Source: Furcasterigmium furcatum (taxonomy: Eukaryota; Ascomycota; Sordariomycetes; Glomerellales; Plectosphaerellaceae). Taken from it: a DNA stretch of 64,000 bases. Positions 55,121-64,000 of the stretch are shown piece by piece (position 1 is the stretch's first letter; the number at the start of each line of letters is the position of its first letter). Both the position numbers and the translations under genes were made by a program. Where the stretch lies: assembly GCA_001599815.1 (NCBI GenBank), contig BCIA01000006.1, positions 4,988,172 through 5,052,171 of the forward strand, written 5' to 3'. The notes under the pieces are model-generated. The model saw only the letters and a list, made by a program, of their open reading frames with translations. It was not told where the DNA came from and searched no databases.

Positions 55121-55144
55121 ATTCACTTCAGACCAGAAGTGAAT
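55121..55144. repeat. Perfect 9-bp hairpin with 6-nt loop
   Basis: ATTCACTTC at 55,121-55,129 is the exact reverse complement of GAAGTGAAT at 55,136-55,144. A shorter pair (CCTCT/AGAGG) flanks a TATAA just upstream (about 55,092-55,114). It lies in intergenic DNA far from any supported gene. Confidence 0.75.
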
Positions 55145-58100
55145 GCGCAAGAGGAGAAATCACCTCAAGTGACGAGAGCGCGGGTACGTCCGAGACCTTG
55201 AACGCAGCGGTCCTGAGCGAGGTCACAGAGGCCAGCAGGCAAGCTTCAAGCTTCAGCCCGATCCAGCATGTCACAAGGATCGTTCCACGTGTGATCAGTG
55301 GCCCCTAGGATCGATTCTCATTTTGAGTTCGACGCGTCTGTACGTTGACAGTGGCGTCGTTATTCCGTCGGACTTGCCATGGGGAACGACACACAAGAGG
55401 CGCCGCCCCGTCTGGAATTCAGGACCGCCCACGGGGTCGTGTATCTTAGCAGCGCCACGCCACAGAACTTTCGATGCGAAGGTGTGAGGACAGTGGAATA
55501 TTGGCCAGAGATTGACCAGCGAGAGAGGGCCTGGAGGGAGGCGATATGCAGGATGATGTTCATATTCATGCGCCAGCTGCGGGCGGCCGACAGAGGCACG
55601 AATCGCCTCTCGCCCCCCATCCTCCTTCGAAGAATCGCGCAGTTGGATGCATATGTGCTGGAGTGTGGCGTGCCTGGTCGGTCGACGGATGTCGGCCCTT
55701 CGCCGTACATACATGACCTCGCCGGCGGCTGCACCTCTCAGACACGTTGGTCCGGAGAAGGTTTGCTTTTTCCTTGCCGTCACCGTTGTCACACACACCT
55801 GACAGGTGAACTTGCCATGCCGGCCCGGTCGATAGTCAGATTCTCAGCCGTCGATCTCCTGCGGTGTATGGTGGGTGAGTCGGTCTCGAGGCCAAATGGT
55901 GAGACGTGCGCTCCCTCAGTCGGCGGGAGGCGGCTTGTCCAGGCCTAGCAGCCATGCCAAGCGCGCAGATCTCTGGCCCTCAGAGATCCACTGAGAGCAA
56001 AACCTCCAGCATCTTGTCTTGCTGCCGGGCTGGGGTGTACCCTGCGTGCAGTTGCCGAGACTGCACTTGATCGTGAAGCTCGCCGGCCTTGAGTCGCGGG
56101 CTATTGGAGAGGCTAGCCGTCTCCGGGCTTATCAGGGGTGTTAAGCAGCGTCGTGACCTGCGGTTGTTTCGAGCATCGTGAGAGCAGGCTCCATTCCTAA
56201 AGGACTTTAGGGCAGTGCATTGATGGGATGCCCCTCACTGGCGGCGCTCCTCTGCAGCTTTGCCCCTCTTCTTCACCTCTGACGAGGAGGATCTTGGAAC
56301 TACCTAAAGGTGTCTGTGCTTTCGGCGAATGCACAGTGCCTCGGCCTTTAGACAACGATCCCCCACATCGGCCACCAAGCTAGATGGTCAATCCTCCCTC
56401 GGGTGGCCCAGGTCCCGTTCAGATAGCGCGAGGAAGTCCCGGCGAGATCCCGGAGATGTATGTGATGCGATGGAGATGTGTTGCAGTAGCCGCAGCAGTC
56501 GAGGCGAGATCTCACGGGCCTGCCCGATCAACTCGGCAAGAGCGCGTCAGCTCATCCTTCACAGCCACGGGTGCACCGTACATGGTGATACTTGTACTGG
56601 CGCCCAACCTGTGAGCATGTCAGCGGCTCGATATTGAAGTTGCATTGAGGGACTGCATGCTGCAGGAGCGCCGCGGCGATTCGCTATACCGAGGTAGCAC
56701 AATGCAGGATTGCTTACTGTGGACAGTCGCGCAAGTGCGACGGGAGATCTGCTTGGAGTACGGAGGATGGACGAAAGTCGCCCCCGGTGATCTGCCTTGC
56801 GAACGTGCTCTGAACCGCTGGAGCTGCTTGACCTGACGGGGTCGTTGCTTGTCGGGATACCCTAGGTTCTCATCTTTCGAAACACTTGTCTAAAGGTGGA
56901 AGAGCAGAAGACCCGCCAGCATCGACCGACCTCACCCAACCCCTCGTGGTTGGACGTTCGGGGCCGTGCGAGTGGGCGCCAACCAGCCTCCTTGTGCTAT
57001 CCACAGCGGAGATCTTTCCGAGGCAATGCCATGTCTTCGATGCCCTGCATGTAACTGCCAGCTCATCGCCCTGGGCAGACGCTGGCAAGACACAATGGGA
57101 TGGGGGCATGGTCTAGCAGGTGAGAGGAATGCACTCGATATCAACGAGGAGCAGCATGCCACCAGCGAGGTGCGCCGTCTAGGGCGTCTGATATGTATGC
57201 GTGTCCGTCCCGCAGGGTTGAGCGAAACAGTGTACAGAACGCTGGCTTGGCAGACAGACGTTGAAAGACCCGTGTGGATTTGGTGCCGGCTGACCGCTGT
57301 TCTGGACAGCAGCACAGTCTCCCGCGCGATTTTATCTGCCAACTCGGCCTCACGGAGTGAGAACAAGCAGTTTCCTCTGCATGAAGACAAGCTGGGTCCG
57401 TTGAAGACGTCAAAAGAGCTGTTGTTCGTGTCGTCCTCCCTCGGCATCCATCCGTTCTTCTGTCCTGTCGCCGCATCCAGGTGGGCGCTGGTCCCTTTCC
57501 CTGGCGCGCCGCAGTTACCGCCAGCACATGAGAGTGTCCACTCGTCAGACTCGAGACATGGAAGCCGGTTGGCGTCTGTCTCCAAAGACCCTGGCCCTGG
57601 GTCTCTTGTTCATACCCCAGAGTCTCATCCCTCAGGCAGGTCGACTCCAACAAAGTCAAGTTTGAGTGATTTCCTGACGAACCAAGCTGGGACTATCGAG
57701 ACGACGGCCGAGATCGAAGGTGGGGACGGCTGCAGAGTCGATCGTCTCATTTAAAGATCCGGCTTGTCTGGATGTTCATAATAGTTTCAGCGAGGCGGAC
57801 AATGAATGTACAGTTGTGGATGCCGAGGGGCGCCTCTCCTCTGGTCGTGTTCCGGTGGAGGAAATAGTTGAGCGACGGCCACGCAGTCGGTCGACTGCGG
57901 CGCGCTGCGGGTGGCAGCGGTCAGTTTAGGGAGGTCCGGCCCATTGGCGGTCCCCCCACTGTGCGGCGTCCAAAATACAGTGCCCATGGCGCCCCCAACG
58001 GCAACGTCCCGCACGGTGGCGGTTGGAGGGCGGCTGGTCATTGGATGGCTGGGCCTCGTGAGCATCTACCCCTGTCTCCCGTCTCCACAGTCTTGCAGAC

Positions 58101-58546
58101 GCCGATGGCCGCCCCTCGCCGTGTGATTGGCTCGTATGTCCGGCCGGGGCTGGACGTTCAACTGCATCTTCACCGCCAGTTTCGACGAGTCGTTCCTGCT
58201 CTGGGCGAGGGTTCACCCACTTCGCTCCTACCCACCGCTTGCCTCTCGCCAGCACCATTCTCGGGGCGACGCGGTCGCTCTTTCCCCTCGCCTGGCCATC
58301 TTCTGCCCTCGCCGGCACCTGTGACCCGACCTCGACTCTTCCCACTTCCATAATCCCCCGAAACCCCCAAGAGCCTCTCAACCCCCCGGAGAGGATCTTG
58401 CAAGTCCTTACTTTTCTCACCATCGCGAACCCCTGGCCAAAGAGCGGTGTCTGGCGGTGAGAGATCCATATCATCGCCACCAGCTGCCCACTTCCGCGAA
58501 GACCCTAGCCTCCCCTTTTCTCCTTTTCTTCTCCCGCCCAGTCACA

Positions 58547-61098
58547 ATGAACAACCTCAACTTTGATCCGACCAGCGGAGGAGACGCTGCTGCCTTTTGG
58601 GAAATCGCCAACTCAGACCAGCAGAGGGAGCGTCTGCACCAGTTCGCCTTCCAGATGTCCTCGCACCAGCAGCACCCGCAGCAGCACCAGCACCAGCAGC
58701 ACCAGATGGCTTCGACATCGAGCCACAGCAGTCCTCAGTCGACCACTGCTCTGCCTGCCCAGCAGCAGCAACAGCACCACATGTGGTCGATGCCCCTCGA
58801 CATGACCTCGAACAGCCTGCACCACGCTTCAAGTTCCCCCGAGGCCCAGCAGCATCACCACTCGACATCGCCCACGCAAAGCGCCTCGACCTCGCCCTTT
58901 CAGCAACCTCGTAACCTCCTCACCGACTTTGCCCTGCAGCAGCATCTGCAACAACACCAGCAAGCCACCAATGACTTCTCATCCTTCGTCTCAGACTCGT
59001 ACATGCCGGTCACCTACGACGGCTTCGCCTCGAGCTTCGCCCCCATTAACCCGATGACCTACCTCTCCGCCACGACCCAAGCAATGCCTGTGAACAACTT
59101 CTTGCAAGCTACGGCCTTCAACACCATGCCTCCCATGGACGACACAATTGCGGCCATGAACCTGCCCAACCTTGCTTCCGGCATCGAGAATTGGCAGGAT
59201 ATTCAGGCAGCAGTGCCACACATGGCCTTCTCTCATCCCGTTGGCAGCAGCTCGCCGACAGGCACGTTCTTGGAAGTCCTGTCCCTGGCCAGCTCCAACG
59301 AGGGTGGCTGGATGGTGGTTGGCGACCAGAGCAACACCGGCAACATGGACCAGTTCCAGACCCAGTCGAACGCCGCCGTCTTCAACCCCAGCGAGACGCT
59401 GCATCTCCGGACCAACTCGGACTCTTCGGATGGAGCGAACTCCTTCGAGATTGGCAGCTATGAAGAGGTTGCTGCTTTCCCCATCTCGCCGTTCTCGCCC
59501 GACTCCGACTCGTATCCTGAGCAGTCGTCACACCGCGGCTGCTACGGAGAGAACCACAACCACGCTCATAACCATAGCCACGAGTCCACCAGTCCCACGG
59601 CAGTTGTTGCTCCCATGGCCATTCGCGCTACCACCACCCGCCCCAGCTCCGGAAGTGGTTCGGGTGCCACGACTCCGCCGACTGCTTCGCGGAGAAACTC
59701 TGGTCAGCGCAAGAGCCCCATCAGCAAGACCGCTAAGCCCGTCATCCGCCGCACCTCCAACGGAAAGAAAGACGGCGCCGCCGAGAAGAAGGTTGGCCGC
59801 CGTCGTGGTCCCCTCTCCTCTGACCAGCGCAGGCAAGCTAGCGAGATCCGAAAATTGCGTGCCTGTCTTCGTTGCAAGTTCCTCAAGAAGACCTGCGACA
59901 AGGGAGACCCTTGCGCCGGCTGCCAGCCCTCGCACGCTCGCCTGTGGCAGGTTCCTTGCACGCGTATCGACATCAAGGACATTGGCTACTTCCTTAAGGA
60001 CTGGAAGGTTGACTTTGAACGTCACATGAGCCTCAACGTCTCCGTATTCAACGTCAAGGGCTTCTCCGAAAACGAGAAAGTCATGTGGATCACCCATGGC
60101 TACGGTTTTGCTCTCCCCGTCTACGTTCGCGAGGTCTATGTCAAGGATGAGAGCGTCTTCGCAGTGGACTGGGTTGAGTCTCATCTGACTGACCAAGACC
60201 CCATCGAGTTCGATATCCGCACCGAGAGACTCGACGTTGGTGCCAAGGGCATCTCCATGGAGGCTCTTCACACGTACCTCGAGAAGCACATCGACGGGCC
60301 CTTCGAGGAGTTCATTGACGACCACTTCGAGGGCACTCCGTTCATCACCGAGATTCTCAAGACGGCGCACCGCTTCTACGTCAAGCAGCAAATGCCTGTG
60401 ATCCGCAAGGCCCTCAAGTTGGTTCTCGCTTACAACCTGACCATGCATATCACGATGGTTCAGAACCAGGGCGAGGAAAACTCATTCGAAGGCCAGATTG
60501 ACGACGAGGACTCCAAGTTCTACGGCCAGACCGTCGCTCCTGTCATGGTCAACTTCCAGATCAAGTGTGCTCTTGCCGACATGTGGCGCGAGTTGCAAAG
60601 GGATATTCTCGCGGAGCTCTCCTCCCTGTATTCGAGCGTGTACAGCGGTGAGCGTCTCAAGAACTGGCCCACCATTTTCATGCTGGCCTCGATTCTGCTC
60701 GCTGTGTGGGAGGAGATGCAGTTTGACTCGCATTTCCGTATGCCCGATCCTGCCGCGGTAAACAAGTTCTGCCAGGACATGGAAACCACCCCCGTCGGTG
60801 TCATCGTCGGCCTCTTCCATGCCATCTCCCAAAAGCTTCCTGCTTTCATCGACTGGGACACGGCCAAGCACGGACACATTTTGAACAACAACGTGGCTGT
60901 GTGTGAAGCCATGACTGAAGTGCGGGAGCATGTTATCAAGCACGGTAAGCTATTTGGCCCCCATAATCGTTGACGTATTTACTGACCCCTGCTTCAGAGG
61001 ATTACCTCCGCGGCCGCCCGGACTGCACCTTTGATCGCAACGACTTTGACTCGTTGTCCAACAAGTTCCTGTCCAAGTTGGTCATCCGAGCCAACTAG
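58547..61098 (+). CDS. Large Q/H-rich Zn2Cys6-type transcription regulator
   Basis: Two exons, 58547-60944 and 60998-61098, joined across a 53-nt intron that splits a Glu codon; 832 aa. The start is the first ATG (CACAATGA). The N-terminal 200 residues are Gln/His/Ser-rich (QQHPQQHQHQQHQM), typical of activation domains. There is a His-rich patch (NHNHAHNHSHES). A basic region precedes a six-cysteine cluster: Cys440, 443, 450, 456, 459 and 471, spaced C-x2-C-x6-C-x5-C-x2-C-x11-C. This fits the fungal binuclear zinc cluster except that the last loop (11) is longer than the usual 6-9. The C-terminal ~350 residues are mostly helical and appear ordered. The protein should be a nuclear DNA-binding regulator. 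I do not recognise the specific orthologue, so targets are unknown. Confidence 0.88.
58660..58795 (+). repeat. Coding CAG/CAC-rich low-complexity tract
   Basis: Runs of CAG and CAC codons encode Gln/His stretches in the regulator. Such tracts commonly vary in length between strains. Confidence 0.75.
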
Positions 61099-63068
61099 AG
61101 GACTTCTTGTTGGCCAGGCGCGAGTTCCTGATTTTTGACATCTAACCCACCATCTATCTATTGGCGACTTTGAATACGGCTCGCTATTTTATGATCTTTC
61201 CTTTGTATTGCCACAGCGACGGCGTTAGCACTCGATGCGCGCAACGCGCGTAGGGGTGCGGTGTTAGTTTTTGGAAGCATTTCTTCTGGATTTGACGCGA
61301 TCTTCTCTACTCTTGGGCGGTCGCCTGATGCCGAGCTTGCTCACATCTCGCGCCATTTGCCTGGAATTTCTTCGCTTCTTCCGGCTGGTCACCGCCACGA
61401 CGACGATGTTCGACGATGTTTTACGACCCTTTTCATGAGGCATTCTTGATGATATTTGTTCATGATTGTACGAGCACGGCAGCACACGGCGATGAAATTC
61501 GACGAAGAATCGCCGGGGGGATCCAAGTCGCGCAAGTTCTCGTGCCACCGAGGCTTGTGTTGGGAGCTTGGGTCCTTGAGATGAGGGAATGGCCGGAATG
61601 ACAGGCACGGACACGAATCCCGAGCATTCAGACATTTATCATGATGATGATAAGCATAGAAGACGGCGTTTTGAGGCCATGAAGGTCCTGACATGGAACG
61701 AGGAATGGGAGGCCAGCGTGGTCTTTACAGCCGCAGGCACGCATCAATGCCGCTGCCAGCAGTCGGCCTACACACATTGATAGCCAAAAAGTACATTTCA
61801 ACATCGTCGGGAGTATCCTGCTTGTGATGCGTTATTTGTTAGGCTCAAGGTTGTTGAGGGTGTGCGAGGCCGTGTTGATCGCGCCATTCGAGACTGGTCG
61901 ATGCAATGCATGTTCGCACTGAACGATGAGGAGGCAAGGGAGCGATTGAGAGTACAATCGACATGGAAGTTCGTCATACCCGGTTCACACCAAGTATGGC
62001 TGGGACGCCTGGTTACGTCGTAAGTTAGCCGCAAATGTCGGTCAGGGGTGGGAGTGGTTGTCTGGTAATCTATAGACGGTCTCAAAACGACGAAATCAGG
62101 GTCTGGCTGATGCCGGGACCATGGGAGATGACGTCGTCGGAGCGATTATGTCATTATTCCTGGGTGAGTCTCTACCCCGCATTGTGCCCCGACTGTGTCT
62201 GGCTTGGGTGGTCAGTCAGTGCAGGGGTCCGGGTTCCATACTCCTCGCGGACGAAGATGTCACGATGTTGGACGACGTCGAGAGACGGGAGCGCGCTGTG
62301 GTTGAAAGAAAAGAAGAGGGTGGCCGATCTGACCGTCTTAGCTTTGGACAAGCGATTGGCGGGAAAGGTAGATCAGTCCGTCTTGAGGCTCTGAAGGTTC
62401 GGTCGGATTGGAGAATGGTGAGGTCCGGTGGCGAGGAACATGGGCTGGCGATGCTTGTCTTGGGGGAAAAGTGGAGCTGTTTTGGAGGTGTCTCGCTGGG
62501 AGTCTGGGACCTGGCAGTCTGGCTGGTTGTTGGGCCTCCCGTCGCTGAAAGCGGTGGCGGGTTGGGCTGTTGGAATGATGCCATTTGGCCTCGTTGCTGC
62601 GATATCATCGCGAACATTTGGCCCGCGTTCTGTGTCCGCCGATTGTCCGATCGCAACCCCCTGCAGTGCTTGAGTGCCTATCTTCAAGCCGACTGCCTCG
62701 CTCTTGATTTAGGAGCGAGAGGCACTCCCTGGTTCGGAACGAGCGAGCGGGCGGGGTGACAGACCAGCAGGGATGTGCTCAGCTGATAAGGTCAGGTTGG
62801 ATCATGCATCTTCGTCGGCGGAATACCGAGGTACACCTGGCATCTTCCACCTAGAAGATAGAAGCATCGGACACAGTTGAGCAGCTAAATGAAAAAGGGG
62901 TCTCCCGGTTTGTCGCAGAAAGATCTGATTGAGGTAGTAGGCTGTGTCATCACTCAAGGGACGATGTGTCGCATTCGCCAGCGATGCCCGCCCGGGCAGT
63001 GACATTCTACCCCAGTGCAGGCCTCGTAAGTGGGAAGGCTGAGAGGTCCGTCGTAACTCGCCTGTGTA

Positions 63069-63118
63069 GCGAGTACTTATTATTGCGTAGTAAATTTTTC
63101 GTAAGTTGAAGTACTCGC
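63069..63118. repeat. 10-bp perfect inverted repeat around an AT-rich spacer
   Basis: GCGAGTACTT (63,069-63,078) and AAGTACTCGC (63,109-63,118) are exact reverse complements separated by a 30-base AT-rich spacer. It sits about 400 bases upstream of the polyubiquitin start. Confidence 0.8.
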
Positions 63119-63337
63119 AACCTTGGGTCCTCCACTTTCTGGAGCCTTCCGGCCGATTCCGGCGGGCCCTTGCCTCCTCTTAGCGCCGTGCCTTGCTGCG
63201 CATAGCGCTGATGAATCACCCCCGCCCCCGGTCCAACCAAGGCTACTTCCCAGTCACTCCGGCCAGTCTGCGCCTGCCTGCCTCCTCAACCAGCCGTGAC
63301 TGCCTTGCCTCCTCGCCTCCCATCCTCGAGGCCACCC

Positions 63338-63344
63338 TATTTAA
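63338..63344 (+). promoter_or_regulatory. TATA-like element of polyubiquitin promoter
   Basis: TATTTAA lies about 170 bases before the polyubiquitin ATG and directly before a long C/T-rich leader, the arrangement seen at strongly expressed fungal genes. Function is inferred from position only. Confidence 0.4.
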
Positions 63345-63514
63345 CCTCTTCGCCTCACCCAACCCAAACCTTCACCTTTTCCCCTCTTCCACACCAACCC
63401 TTCTCTATCCCCAACCACATCTGGTTCAAGAGACTCGTCCTTTCCCCTTCTCTCTCACGATCACCTACACCCGACGCAACAGAATCAGCAGCGCAAACAG
63501 CGTCAACCGTCACC

Positions 63515-64000
<486 letters not shown>

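Larger units (their letters stand above)
53499..58546. other. Gene-poor region of about 5 kb
   Basis: Starts with the GH106-like 3' region and ends with the pyrimidine-rich leader of the Zn2Cys6 gene (about 58,200-58,546). It contains a hairpin (55,121-55,144), a 16-bp tandem duplication (54,114-54,144) and a Pol III B-box-like motif (53,755-53,765). Open frames at 55,379-55,948 and 56,966-57,754 have no recognisable motif or steady codon bias. No spliced gene could be joined. Confidence 0.45.
61099..63514. other. Intergenic region and polyubiquitin promoter
   Basis: About 2.4 kb. 61,099-61,260 is the 3' region of the Zn2Cys6 gene. Open frames around 62,100-62,760 on both strands show no motif and are treated as chance. 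An inverted repeat lies at 63,069-63,118. From about 63,230 the plus strand is pyrimidine-rich, with a TATTTAA element at 63,338-63,344, consistent with the core promoter and leader of polyubiquitin. Confidence 0.5.

Noticed and set aside
55379..55948. 189-codon plus-strand open frame
   Set aside because: No recognisable domain and no steady codon bias; equally long frames exist on the opposite strand.
56966..57754. 262-codon plus-strand open frame
   Set aside because: Sequence character changes along its length and contains no motif; overlapped by a 217-codon frame on the other strand. Transcript data could overturn this.
58457..58546. Upstream extension of the Zn2Cys6 regulator
   Set aside because: The extension would start at GTG; the first ATG with good context is at 58,547.
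62121..62759. 212-codon plus-strand open frame and overlapping minus-strand frames
   Set aside because: Trp/Gly/Val-rich without domain signature, likely a chance frame in the polyubiquitin upstream region.

Overview
This window looks like nuclear DNA of a filamentous ascomycete (Pezizomycotina, probably a sordariomycete; the genus cannot be decided by eye). The evidence is many short spliceosomal introns (about 50-110 nt, GTRNGN donors, CTRAY-type branch sites, YAG acceptors), C/G-ending codons in coding exons, pyrimidine-rich 5' leaders, and typically fungal proteins such as RXT2, KCH-type potassium transporter, GUT1, OPI3, RAM1 and a fungal two-domain glyoxalase I. All coordinates and exon joins below were read by eye from splice signals plus reading-frame continuity.

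Layout. 1-32 kb is gene dense: the 3' end of an unidentified gene (+), a secreted EEP-family nuclease (+), a roadblock-like small protein (+), an unknown Ser/Pro-rich protein (-), glyoxalase I (+), a degenerate protein-kinase-like protein with a Cys-rich insert (+), a KCH-family membrane protein (+), a PNPOx-like/ferredoxin-reductase-like fusion (+), an acidic hypothetical protein (-), a half-zinc-finger coiled-coil protein (-), TRAPPC11 (-), RXT2 (+, divergent from TRAPPC11) and OPI3 (+). 32-39 kb holds glycerol kinase (+) and mannose-1-phosphate guanylyltransferase (-), which are convergent. 38.2-47.0 kb is gene-poor and contains one small gene I can support, a dsRNA-binding-motif-like protein (-). 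RAM1 (-) and a secreted GH106-like glycoside hydrolase (+) follow at 47-53.5 kb. A second gene-poor stretch (53.5-58.5 kb) precedes a large Q/H-rich Zn2Cys6-type regulator (+), and the window ends inside polyubiquitin (+).

The genes do not form a biosynthetic cluster. They are mostly housekeeping functions: membrane trafficking (TRAPPC11), chromatin (RXT2), phospholipid methylation (OPI3), glycerol entry (GUT1), GDP-mannose supply for glycosylation and wall synthesis (MPG1), protein farnesylation (RAM1), methylglyoxal detoxification (GLO1) and ubiquitin. Two secreted enzymes (EEP nuclease, GH106-like hydrolase) suggest a saprotrophic or plant-associated life. I found no convincing transposon, CRISPR array, rRNA or tRNA gene. 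The less ordinary items are the Cys-rich kinase-like protein, the putatively lipidated KCH protein with a repeat tail, the small dsRBM-like gene, the atypical zinc cluster, and an in-frame intron between the two glyoxalase domains.
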